NCBI GenBank assembly: GCA_050248955.1
Contig: JBFWRK010000005.1
Coordinates: 239,634-303,633 of the forward strand
Origin: JBFWRK01 sp050248955
GTDB taxonomy: Bacteria > Actinomycetota > Acidimicrobiia > Acidimicrobiales > Ilumatobacteraceae
Direction: 5' to 3'
Length of the DNA: 64,000 nt
Shown here: piece after piece, positions 56,951-64,000 of the stretch
How positions within the stretch are numbered: the stretch's first letter is position 1
Layout: each line of letters opens with the position of its first letter
Program-made: the position numbers and the translations under genes
Notes under the pieces: model-generated
Told to the model about the DNA's origin: nothing
Databases searched by the model: none
What the model saw: only the letters and a program-made list of their open reading frames with translations

Positions 56951-57535
56951 TCAGGCGTCCGGATCGTCGGTGCCCGCGCTCTCGTCGGGCGTGGGATCGC
57001 CGTGCTCCGGGAGGTCGTCGCTCGAGGATGTCGGTGGTTCGAAGGCGAGGGCGATGTCGGCGTTGTCGAGCTCGTCGAGCAGGTTGCGGAACTCGGCGAC
57101 CTCCTCGTCGATGGCAGCCTCGTCAGGCTCCTCGGCGAGCACCGTTCCGGCCTCGTCGAGCACGGCGTCGCTGACGAACATCGGGGTGCCCAAGCGGACG
57201 GCCAGCGCGATTGCGTCGGAGGGCCGGGTGTCGAGCCGCCTCCCACCGGCGGGACCGGTGATCGCGAGTTCGGCGAGGAACGCGCCATCGCGCAGGTCGG
57301 TGACCTCGACGGCGTCGAGGTGCGCATCGAGCCCTTCCACGAGCGCGGCCATGAGGTCGTGGGCGAGCGGCCGAGGCGGTGACTGGCCGCTGAGCGCCAG
57401 CGCGATCGAGGCGGCCTCCGGGTTGCCGACGAAGATCGGCAGCACACGGTGGGGCGCGTCGTGCTCACGCAGCAGGACGAGCGGCAACCCCGTGGTGGCT
57501 TCGATGTGGATTCCGACGATCTCGACAAGTTTCAC
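56951..57535 (-). CDS. Bifunctional nuclease (DUF151/BFN domain) protein
   Basis: 194-aa protein. The BFN domain (1-135) begins VKLVEIVGIHIEATTGLPLV, with VLPIFVGNPEAASIALALSG and RRLDTRPSDAIALAVRLGTP, the family hallmark. A UVR-like acidic helix (about 145-165) and a disordered acidic tail follow. BFN proteins show DNase/RNase activity in plants and stress roles in bacteria. The GTG at 57535 is supported by a TAGCGT hexamer (minus strand, 57544-57549) 8 nt upstream. The frame stays open upstream into the remnant of the hydrolase gene, but that part belongs to the broken gene. Confidence 0.9.
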   Translation of the reverse strand: MKLVEIVGIHIEATTGLPLVLLREHDAPHRVLPIFVGNPEAASIALALSGQSPPRPLAHDLMAALVEGLDAHLDAVEVTDLRDGAFLAELAITGPAGGRRLDTRPSDAIALAVRLGTPMFVSDAVLDEAGTVLAEEPDEAAIDEEVAEFRNLLDELDNADIALAFEPPTSSSDDLPEHGDPTPDESAGTDDPDA

Positions 57536-58298
57536 TGCATTGAACGCTACACGTCTGTGTGCAGAAAACCTGATGTGATGTGTGGCAGATCCGGGCGGGT
57601 CGGTTGCTCCGACCAGCGCTTTCGTCCGGTACGCCTCGACGCGGTCGACGAGCTCGTCAGGGTGGGCCAGCGCCGGAAGGTGGCCGCCGGGCAGCTCGTC
57701 AGGGACGATCCCGAGCCGCTCGGGGACGACTCGTCGCATGAAGTCGGCCGGGAAGAGGCGGTCGTCGCGGCAGAGGAGGAACTCGGTCGGCACGTCGGGC
57801 CACGCGTCCAGCGGCCAGGGCTGCTCGAACGGGGTGCCGGACTGGTTGCGGGGTCCTCGTCATCGCTTCGGCGGCCACGTCGGGAGGGAGGTCGTGGAGG
57901 AACATGGCGGCCGGGTCGCCGAAGCCCGGCTCCCTCCCGTCGGCCTCGGCATGGCGGCGCATCGCCTCCTCGTGACCCGTGTTGGCCCACCAGTCGCCAG
58001 GGGACTCCCCGGGCAGCGGCACCATCGCCGCGACGAGCACGAGCAGCTGCACCGGCAGGCGATCGCAGATCAGGGGCGCGGTGAACCCGGCCATCGACTG
58101 CGCGACCACGATCAGATCCGTGCGGTCGCCGATCGCGTCGACGACCGCGTCGGCGTAGTCCCGCAGCCCGGCCGAGTCGTCGTCGCACGGCAGGTCGACA
58201 GCGACCACGTCGTGCCCCCGTTCCTCGAGGAGCGGAACGACCAGGTGCCAGTACCACGAGTCGGATCCGGCACCGTGGATCAACACATATGTCGCCAT
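57536..58298 (-). pseudogene. Alpha/beta hydrolase, frameshifted
   Basis: The N-terminal half (58298 to about 57850) reads MATYVLIHGAGSDSWYWHLV and carries the nucleophile elbow VVAQSMAGF. The C-terminal half reads on in another frame: QSGTPFEQPWPLDAWPDVPT, then EFLLCRDDRLFPADFMRRVV and GGHLPALAHPDEL with the catalytic His. The frames join if one base is removed from the C run at 57850-57853 (GGGG on the plus strand). Neither half works alone: the first runs into Arg/Pro-rich nonsense, and the second has no start and no own stop, leading straight into the BFN gene. Either a recent mutation or a sequencing error in the homopolymer. The intact product would be a 220-240-aa esterase-like enzyme. 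Confidence 0.85.
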
Positions 58299-58341
58299 CG
58301 TCAGCGGCCCTCCCAGAGCGTTCGTCGTCCCAGCTCTGACG

Positions 58342-59337
58342 TCAGCCGGACGGGGGACTCATCGCTGCGTCCTCCAGTCGAGTGAGCGCCTGCCGGGCTT
58401 CGTCGGCGACGGACCGGCGGTGCCCGTCCGATCCCAAGCTCAGCGTGTGGCGCAGCGCGAGGGCGTACGCGGTGTCGAGCGCCCGTGCGGCATCGACCCG
58501 GATGTCGGGTTGCACGCCGTCCGGTGCCCAGCTCCTCCCGGAGACGGGGTTGACGACGCGACCCGACGGCACCGAGAACATCAGGTGGTCGCTCACGCGA
58601 TAGCGGTAGTCGAAGTAGGCGACCCCGGTCGCGGTGGGCTCGCCGACGAGCACCGCCCGCCCGCGCTGCTGGAGGTCGTACGAGAACCCCTCGGCCGCCG
58701 AGTAGCTCTGCGAGCCGAGGAGCACGTACACGGGCTTCTTCCCGCCGAACACCGGGCCGGGGACGAACGGGTCGGTCCACCACTGGATCGTCCGATCCTC
58801 GGCCGGGAAGTGCAGCCGGTTGAGCTCGGTCCGCTCGTCGAACAGGTAGCTCGACACGAGGGCGACCATGTCCGGCTCGCCACCGGGGCACTGCCGCAGG
58901 TCGATGAGCAGCACGTCGGTGGCAGCGACGAGCTGCATCGCCGCCACGACAGCATGGCCCGAGCTGCGCGCGGGGAAGAAGCGCCGGATGTCGACGATCC
59001 CCACGTTGCCGGGCAACCGCGCCACACGAGCAAGACCGTGGCCGGCGAGCGCGGCCTCGTCGGGGTGGCGGCCCGAGTCGGGCACGACCGGGGTGTCGAG
59101 CAGCGGCAACGCCGCCACGCTGTACCTGAGGCGCAGGTGCTGGTCGCGGCTGGCGGCGACGGTGTCCGCAGTGACGGCTTCGGCGAACGCCTCGTCGTCC
59201 GTGATCGCCTCGTAGCCGCCCACGGCGAGTCGTTGGCGCAGCACGGTCGTGACGCGCTCCGCCACGTCGGCATCGATGTAGTAGCTGCCGAGCTGCTCGG
59301 CGAGCATGTCGATCACTCCCGACCAGTCCCGGGCCAC
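58342..59337 (-). CDS. S41-family (C-terminal processing-like) peptidase
   Basis: 331-aa protein of the S41/TSPc fold, IRBP-like type. The N-terminal helical part is ELYYxxE-like (LGSYYIDADVAERVTTVLRQ). The protease core has VLLIDLRQCPGGEPDMVALV, the catalytic Ser in VLLGSQSYSAAEGFSYDLQQ, and GRAVLVGEPTATGVAYFDYR. There is no PDZ domain and no signal peptide from this start. GTG 59337 is chosen because longer in-frame starts overlap the next gene, which ends at 59390. Substrate unknown. Confidence 0.85.
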   Translation of the reverse strand: MARDWSGVIDMLAEQLGSYYIDADVAERVTTVLRQRLAVGGYEAITDDEAFAEAVTADTVAASRDQHLRLRYSVAALPLLDTPVVPDSGRHPDEAALAGHGLARVARLPGNVGIVDIRRFFPARSSGHAVVAAMQLVAATDVLLIDLRQCPGGEPDMVALVSSYLFDERTELNRLHFPAEDRTIQWWTDPFVPGPVFGGKKPVYVLLGSQSYSAAEGFSYDLQQRGRAVLVGEPTATGVAYFDYRYRVSDHLMFSVPSGRVVNPVSGRSWAPDGVQPDIRVDAARALDTAYALALRHTLSLGSDGHRRSVADEARQALTRLEDAAMSPPSG

Positions 59338-59389
59338 ACCGAACCCTACGGCGTGCCCTGCCGGCGCCTCGACGGTCGGCAGGGAGGCG

Positions 59390-60277
59390 TCACCAGTCGA
59401 GGTGGAGGTTGTCGATCCCGAAGTTCGCACTGCCGTCGCCGTCACTGGTCACGGTGACCCGGATCGCACCGCTCGTGTAGTTCGAGAGGTCCCAGGTGCC
59501 GGTGCCGAGGCTCGGCCAGCAGTACTGCGCAGGGTGATCGCCCGGCCCGGGCGGTTCTGCCGCTTCCCACGGCCCGTCCGGCTCGAGCTGGAAGCAGACC
59601 CGCACTCCGGCGTTGACCACCTTGATCCGTTCGAACGTGAACGGTCGTGGCGTGTAGTTCCCGCCGTAGAGATCGATTCGCCCGATCTCGATGATGTCAT
59701 TGGCGAACATCGAGTGCAGGAAGCCGCGTGGCTCGGTGACCGGATCGATCGGCTCGCACTCCTGGGCGTCCCTGGCGATCAGACCGACCGGGGTGCCGTA
59801 CTCGTTGGAGGGGTTGAGGCACACGGTCACATCGGGATCCGCGTAGGTGAGGTGGTAGTGGTTGATGTTCGTCGGGTAGACCCGGACCCACGAGTCACCG
59901 CACTCCTGGTTCCACCAGGGCGAGTACACGAAGGTGTCGTGAGCACCTCCGACCAGCTGGACCGCAGCGTCGTCGTCGAAGTCCACGATGCAGTTCGGCG
60001 CACCCTGTGCCGACCGACCGGCGCTCAGCCGATCGAGCTCCGATCGGTTCGCGGGGCGGAACCGGCCCTGCTCCAGGACGAGCGGCGCGCTCGGGATGCG
60101 GAGCTTCGGCGCGGTGAACCCCGTCGCGCCGATGGGGTTGCTGGGTGTGGTCGACGCCGACACCTGGGCGGCGGCCCCGATCGACGCGAGTGCGATCGTG
60201 AGTCCGGCGCCGACGACCAGGCTGGCGCGGCGTGAACGGCGTGGACGGTGCTGGCGCTGGGGGGCGGCGGTGGACAT
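59390..60277 (-). CDS. Secreted protein of unknown function
   Basis: 295-aa exported protein. The signal peptide has an Arg-rich N-region (RQHRPRRSRR) and hydrophobic core (LVVGAGLTIALASIGAAAQV), cleaved near residue 41. The mature part is rich in Trp, Tyr and Asn and in beta-type turns, with Cys pairs (NCIVDFDD, QECGDSW, VTVCLNPSN, AQECEP, VRVCFQLEP, AQYCWPSLG), so disulfides are likely. The C-terminal half (IEIGRIDLYGGNYTPRPFTF onward) looks like a beta-sandwich binding domain. No family is recognised. An AGGAG site precedes the ATG. It is divergent from the two-component genes. Confidence 0.78.
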   Translation of the reverse strand: MSTAAPQRQHRPRRSRRASLVVGAGLTIALASIGAAAQVSASTTPSNPIGATGFTAPKLRIPSAPLVLEQGRFRPANRSELDRLSAGRSAQGAPNCIVDFDDDAAVQLVGGAHDTFVYSPWWNQECGDSWVRVYPTNINHYHLTYADPDVTVCLNPSNEYGTPVGLIARDAQECEPIDPVTEPRGFLHSMFANDIIEIGRIDLYGGNYTPRPFTFERIKVVNAGVRVCFQLEPDGPWEAAEPPGPGDHPAQYCWPSLGTGTWDLSNYTSGAIRVTVTSDGDGSANFGIDNLHLDW

Positions 60278-60411
60278 CTCGGGCTCCTGTGCAACTGATG
60301 AGAGGGGTGCCGATCAGCGTGCACGAGTCGTGCGCGGCATCTCCAGGGGTCCAGCGCGTGTCCGATGGTGGTGCTGGCTGTAGTCCGCAACGGCCGCTCG
60401 TGCCACCGCAC

Positions 60412-60417
60412 TACTCT
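60412..60417 (+). promoter_or_regulatory. Leaderless-type -10 (TACTCT) of the two-component operon
   Basis: The hexamer ends 8 nt before the GTG at 60426 and supports that start over the TTG at 60417, whose first base falls on the last base of the hexamer. Confidence 0.5.
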
Positions 60418-60425
60418 TGACCAGG

Positions 60426-61106
60426 GTGCAGTCCGTCCTTCGCGTCGTGCTTGCAGAGGACAACGCCTTCCTCCGCGAGGGGTTGAGGAGCCTCCTGCAC
60501 GGTTCGGGTCAGGTCGAGGTGACTGCGGCGTGCGGCAGCCTCGACGAGCTGCTCGCTGCGGTCACCGCCGACCCGCCCGATGTCGTGCTCACGGACATCC
60601 GCATGCCGCCGACCCACACGGACGAAGGCGTGCGGGCGGCGCGGCTGTTGCGGACGTCGCACCCCACCGTCGGCGTGCTCGCGCTGTCGCAGTACCTCGA
60701 GGCCGATCTCGCCACCGCCCTGCTCCGAGACGGGTCCGGTCGACGAGGGTACGCCTTGAAGGAACGGGCCGATGACGTTGCGTACGTGGTCGGCGCGCTG
60801 CGCACGATCGCATCGGGCGGCTCGTTCGTCGACGACCAGGTGATCGATGCCTTGGTCCGTGGGACGATGTCGCGTGCCGATTCGCCGCTCGACGTGCTGA
60901 CGGCGCGAGAGCGCGACATCCTCCGCGAAGTCGCGACCGGCAAGAACAACGCCGCGGTCGGCAGCGAGCTGGGTGTTTCGGAGCACGCGGTGCAGAAGCA
61001 CATCAACTCGATCTTCTCGAAGCTCGGGTTGGTCGAGGACGGCGAGACCCACCGGCGGGTCGCAGCCGTCCTGCTGTACCTGTCCGCCGAGGATCCCGTG
61101 CCGTGA
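60426..61106 (+). CDS. LuxR/NarL-family response regulator
   Basis: 226-aa regulator. The receiver domain (about 5-120) has acidic residues Glu11 and Asp12, the phospho-acceptor Asp57 (VLTDIRMPP) and Lys in GYALKERADD. The output helix-turn-helix (about 150-215) is LTARERDILREVATGKNNAA, then VGSELGVSEHAVQKHINSIF and SKLGL. It probably activates its regulon as a dimer after phosphorylation by the next gene product. Start GTG 60426. Its stop overlaps the kinase start by 1 nt (TGATG). Confidence 0.94.
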   Translation: MQSVLRVVLAEDNAFLREGLRSLLHGSGQVEVTAACGSLDELLAAVTADPPDVVLTDIRMPPTHTDEGVRAARLLRTSHPTVGVLALSQYLEADLATALLRDGSGRRGYALKERADDVAYVVGALRTIASGGSFVDDQVIDALVRGTMSRADSPLDVLTARERDILREVATGKNNAAVGSELGVSEHAVQKHINSIFSKLGLVEDGETHRRVAAVLLYLSAEDPVP

Positions 61107-62398
61107 TGGCCCGCGCCGTGATGGCCCGCGCCGGTTCGCATCCGGAGCTGCGGTTGCGCAGATTGCTGTGGATCGATGTCGGCACGACGGTCACGGCGGT
61201 GGTGGTGCTCCTCGCGGTGCACGTCCTTGCGTACGCATCGGCGTACGTCCTCGTGCTCGCAGCGATGGTGGCCGCCGCCGGCTGCGTGATGGCGCTCGGC
61301 TGGCTGCCGCTCCGGTCGGGTCGCGCCAGCACCGCGGTCGCTTATCTCGCCGTGGCGAACTACGCGATCGCACTGCTCGCGACGTCGATCGCAACCTTCG
61401 CGATGCCCGTGCTGCTCATCACGACCATGTTGCCGGCAGTCCTCGCGGTTCCCTACGTGAGCGGCAGCGCGCTGCGGTGGTACGTCGCCGGTTCGTTCGC
61501 GTCCGCACTCGGCGTCGCGATGCTCGGCTCGCTGCAGGATGTCACCGGGTTCAGCGACGACCTGCCGTCGTGGGTGCCGCCGGCGGTCGTCGTCGGGTTC
61601 ACGCCGTTCGTCGCCGGCATGGTGGCGTTCGTCGCACTCACGAACGCGACCGCGCTGAACGACACGCTCGCGGAGGCGCTGCGCACGAACGCGCAGCTCG
61701 CCGTGGCACAGCAGGCGCTGACCGCCAACGCCGAGGCGCTTCGTGCCTCGCGAGCGCGCGTCGTTGCCGCCGGCGATCGTGAGCGCCGGCGCATCGAGCG
61801 TGATCTGCACGACGGTGCGCAGCAGCGATTGACCGGCGTCGCTGTGCGCCTGGCGATGACGCAGGAGCGGATCGGCGAGGTCGACCCGTCAGCGGCACAG
61901 GAGCTCGGTGTGCTGCGCCAGCAGTTGCGCGAGGCGATCGTCGAGCTGCGCGACCTCGCGCACGGTGTCTATCCACCGGCGCTCACTCAGCGGGGTCTCG
62001 CCCCGGCGGTGCGCAACGTCGTCGCGCAGTACCCCTTGCCGGTGACCGCTGAGCTCCGCGCGACCGGTCGATACGCCTCGGACGCCGAGAACGCCGTCTA
62101 CTTCTGCTGTCTCGAAGCACTGCAGAACGTGCTCGAGCACGCTCCTTCGGCGACGCGAGTGACGGTCGAGCTGCGCGAGCTGCGGTCGACGCTGCGCTTC
62201 GAGGTCCACGACGACGGCCCGGGGTTCGACCAGGAAGTGGTCGCGCATGGCTTCGGGTTCGACAGCATGGCCGACAGGTTGGGCGCAGCGGGAGGCCAGC
62301 TGTCCGTGGCGTCGGTCCCTGGCCGTGGGACGAGCGTCGTCGGGGTCGTGCCGATCGTCGCCGACGACGCAGCGTCCCACTCGACCGCGGCTCGCTGA
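61106..62398 (+). CDS. Sensor histidine kinase (HisKA_3 type)
   Basis: 430-aa kinase. About six membrane spans (about 20-180) sense an unknown signal. A coiled-coil leads to the dimerisation domain with ERRRIERDLHDGAQQRL (phospho-His235), typical of NarX/DesK-type kinases. The ATPase part has LEALQNVLEHAPSATRVTVE (N-box), DDGPGFDQEVVAHGFGFDSM (G1) and GRGTSVVGVVP (G2). It pairs with the upstream response regulator. The first 30 nt are a perfect 15-bp tandem duplication (from 61103), giving M-A-R-A-V-M-A-R-A and two equivalent ATGs (61106 and 61121). Confidence 0.94.
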   Translation: MARAVMARAGSHPELRLRRLLWIDVGTTVTAVVVLLAVHVLAYASAYVLVLAAMVAAAGCVMALGWLPLRSGRASTAVAYLAVANYAIALLATSIATFAMPVLLITTMLPAVLAVPYVSGSALRWYVAGSFASALGVAMLGSLQDVTGFSDDLPSWVPPAVVVGFTPFVAGMVAFVALTNATALNDTLAEALRTNAQLAVAQQALTANAEALRASRARVVAAGDRERRRIERDLHDGAQQRLTGVAVRLAMTQERIGEVDPSAAQELGVLRQQLREAIVELRDLAHGVYPPALTQRGLAPAVRNVVAQYPLPVTAELRATGRYASDAENAVYFCCLEALQNVLEHAPSATRVTVELRELRSTLRFEVHDDGPGFDQEVVAHGFGFDSMADRLGAAGGQLSVASVPGRGTSVVGVVPIVADDAASHSTAAR

Positions 62399-62469
62399 GG
62401 TGCCGCCGGCTCCAGGGCCGGGAGCGAATGCCGGAGCTCGGGTCCGCGCGCATGTGGTACGGAAGGGCG

Positions 62470-63009
62470 ATGGCCACCTTCATCGCGCTGCTCCGCGCCG
62501 TCAACGTCGGTACTGGTCGCAACGTGAAGATGACCGATCTCGCGCGGGTCGTCGCGGAGGCAGGCGGCGATCGGATCAGCACGTACATCCAGAGCGGCAA
62601 CGTCGTGTTCGCCCACCCGGAGCGGTCGACGTCCCAGCTCGAGGCGCAGCTCGAACGGGGCATCGCTGCGATGGCCGGCTTCGACGTGGATGTCGTCGTC
62701 CGGACGATGAAGGAATGGGAGGCCGTCGTGAGCGGCTGTCCGTACGAGGTCGAGGACCCCACCAAGCTGTTCGTCGCCTTCCTGAAGACCGCGCCGCCGA
62801 GCGCCGTGCTCGAAGCATTCGACCCGTCCCCGTTCGCCCCGGAGACGTTCACGTCGCGCGGCCGTGAGCTCTACCTCCACCTGCCGAACGGCATGGGCCG
62901 TGCCAAGCTGCCGTTGGCGGTCGGGAAGCTGAAGCTGCCGCCGACGACCACCCGCAACTGGCGCACCATCCTCGAGCTGCAGAAGTACGCCGAACGTTGC
63001 AGCGCGTGA
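62470..63009 (+). CDS. DUF1697 family protein
   Basis: 179-aa protein starting MATFIALLRAVNVGTGRNVK and continuing MTDLARVVAEAGGDRISTYI and QSGNVVF, the DUF1697 hallmark. The C-terminal part has GRAKLPLAVGKLKLPPTTTR and NWRTILELQKYA, also typical. Function is unknown; the family is widespread and monomeric with a ferredoxin-like fold repeat. The ATG at 62470 has a GGAAGG site 3 nt upstream and is preferred over an in-frame ATG 42 nt earlier. Confidence 0.92.
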   Translation: MATFIALLRAVNVGTGRNVKMTDLARVVAEAGGDRISTYIQSGNVVFAHPERSTSQLEAQLERGIAAMAGFDVDVVVRTMKEWEAVVSGCPYEVEDPTKLFVAFLKTAPPSAVLEAFDPSPFAPETFTSRGRELYLHLPNGMGRAKLPLAVGKLKLPPTTTRNWRTILELQKYAERCSA

Positions 63010-63053
63010 GCCGCCCGGGGCGCTGCAGGGGTCGACGGGTAGCCTGAGCGCAC

Positions 63054-64000
63054 ATGAGGGTGCCGTCCGACCTGCCGCGCCCGCGGCGCGATCGCAGCTC
63101 GAAGTGGGGGCCCGGTCGTCGAGGTCGGATCGCCCTGCTCATCGGCGTGACGGTGCTGATCGCGCTCGCGTTCTCGGCCGGGCGAATCGCCGACACCTAT
63201 GTCGACGCCCTCTGGTACCAGTCGGTCGGGCAGTCGGACGTGTTCTGGGGCGTCATCCGCACGAAGCTCCTGCTCGCGCTGGTGTTCAGCGCTGGTTTCG
63301 CCGTCGTTGCGCTGGTGAACCTCGTGATCGCCGATCGTCTCGCCCCGCTCATCACGGTGGGCGGCCCCGAGGATCAGGTCCGCGAGCGCTACCGGGAAGT
63401 CGTCGGCCGGCACCATCGCATCGCACGGGTCGGAATCGCGGTCGTGTTCGGACTGATCGCCGGCGTACCGACGGCGAGCCGCTGGCAGGAGTGGATGCTG
63501 TTCCGCCACGCGGCGAGCTTCGGCACGAGGGACCGGCAGTTCGACACGGATGTCGGGTTCTACGTGTTCCGGCTGCCGTTCCTCAGCTTCCTGGTCGGGT
63601 GGCTGTTCGCCGCAGTCATGATCGTCACGCTGCTGACGGCGATCGCGCACTACCTGAGTGGGGGGATCATCCTGCACGAGGCCCGGCGGCACGTCACCTC
63701 CCACGTCAAGTTGCACCTCTCGGCTTTGCTCGGTGTCCTGGCGCTGCTGAAGGCGGCGGACTACTGGCTGCAGCGCTACGGGCTGACGACGTCGCAGCGC
63801 GGGTACATCGGCGGCGCAGGCTTCACCGACATCGAGGCGCAGCTGCCCGTGCTGCAGCTGCTGATCCTGATCGCGATCCTCGCCGCGGTGCTGTTCCTCG
63901 TGAACGTCCGCCAGAAGGGGTTCCGGCTGCCGGTGATGGCCGTCGGGCTGTGGAGCGTCGTCGCGGTCGTGGCCGGCACGATTTACCCGACGATCGTGCA
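63054..64000 (+). CDS. UPF0182 family membrane protein, N-terminal part (runs off right edge)
   Basis: At least 315 codons of a large polytopic protein. A basic N-terminus (PRPRRDRSSKWGPGRRGR) precedes several spans: about 26-44, 70-95, 124-142, 177-200, 222-240, 263-285 and 295-315. Family-typical segments are TYVDALWYQSVGQSDVFWGV, QEWMLFRHAASFGTRDRQFD and VGFYVFRLPFLSFL. UPF0182 proteins are about 900-1000 aa, common in actinobacteria and of unknown function. A TAGCCT hexamer (63040-63045) ends 8 nt before the ATG, suggesting a leaderless transcript. The soluble C-terminal part is outside the window. Confidence 0.93.
   Translation, partial: MRVPSDLPRPRRDRSSKWGPGRRGRIALLIGVTVLIALAFSAGRIADTYVDALWYQSVGQSDVFWGVIRTKLLLALVFSAGFAVVALVNLVIADRLAPLITVGGPEDQVRERYREVVGRHHRIARVGIAVVFGLIAGVPTASRWQEWMLFRHAASFGTRDRQFDTDVGFYVFRLPFLSFLVGWLFAAVMIVTLLTAIAHYLSGGIILHEARRHVTSHVKLHLSALLGVLALLKAADYWLQRYGLTTSQRGYIGGAGFTDIEAQLPVLQLLILIAILAAVLFLVNVRQKGFRLPVMAVGLWSVVAVVAGTIYPTIV

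Noticed and set aside
56951..57793. A single 280-aa protein fusing hydrolase C-terminus and BFN
   Set aside because: The N-terminal part is the tail of the frameshifted hydrolase. BFN has its own GTG with a -10 hexamer 8 nt upstream.

Overview
The window is about 64 kb of very GC-rich DNA, dense with genes and with short intergenic gaps. Several features point to a flagellated member of the Actinomycetota, most likely class Acidimicrobiia; the class is inferred from gene content, not from an rRNA gene. These are flagellin and FliD, a coproporphyrin-type hem operon, a dnaK-grpE-dnaJ-hspR operon with HspR-type operators, an SOS box of the Gram-positive/actinobacterial form, a PAC2-family protein, a SCO6745-family protein and many leaderless-type promoters. 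No rRNA, tRNA, CRISPR array, phage or IS transposase was found.

Layout. 1-3.9 kb: the end of a flagellar/chemotaxis region (fliD start, flagellin, an M15 peptidase, a CheX-like phosphatase) with a 20-bp tandem repeat array framed by 51-bp direct repeats. 3.9-10.2 kb: membrane proteins, two universal stress protein genes (one with three domains), and a beta-CASP nuclease-like MBL protein. 10.2-16.1 kb: L-fuconate dehydratase, then a coupled nifJ/dihydroorotate dehydrogenase-like pair. 16.3-24.8 kb: the heat-shock block (dnaK-grpE-dnaJ-hspR, a secreted subtilase, clpB) with HAIR-type operators before dnaK and clpB. 24.9-29.4 kb: purA-purB, a small DNA-binding-like protein, pyrE and a HAD phosphatase. 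29.4-33.3 kb: a piperideine-6-carboxylate dehydrogenase-like ALDH divergent from a fused alpha/beta 2-oxoacid dehydrogenase E1. 33.3-37 kb: a glycosyltransferase/methyltransferase/terpenoid-cyclase-like operon with a 105-bp inverted-repeat element on each side. 37-43.7 kb: aldose epimerase, dtd, and a translationally coupled operon hemE-hemH-hemY-sortase-lnt. 43.8-46.1 kb: a HelD-like ATPase under a LexA-box promoter. 46.2-52.8 kb: lipoproteins, a PAC2 protein, a probable selenoprotein, a SCO6745 protein, GNAT, TetR and a cupin. 52.9-57.5 kb: a cluster resembling genes scattered through the mycobacterial DosR dormancy regulon (long ribosome hibernation factor, site-2 protease with CBS region, CapA-like enzyme, phosphoribosyltransferase), plus a bifunctional nuclease. 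57.5-64 kb: a frameshifted alpha/beta hydrolase, S41 peptidase, a secreted protein, a LuxR-type two-component system, DUF1697 and the start of a UPF0182 membrane protein.

The strongest discovery candidate is the ResA/TlpA-like gene at 49180-50262. Its frame continues across one in-frame TGA exactly where the redox Cys is expected (W-A-S-Y-U-G-C), and a 7-bp stem-loop with G in the apical loop begins 13 nt after the TGA. This fits a bacterial selenocysteine codon with its SECIS. Other notable items are the DosR-like stress cluster with matching palindromes, the paired 105-bp repeat, an Lnt homologue with Ser in place of the catalytic Cys, and three tail-to-tail overlapping gene pairs.
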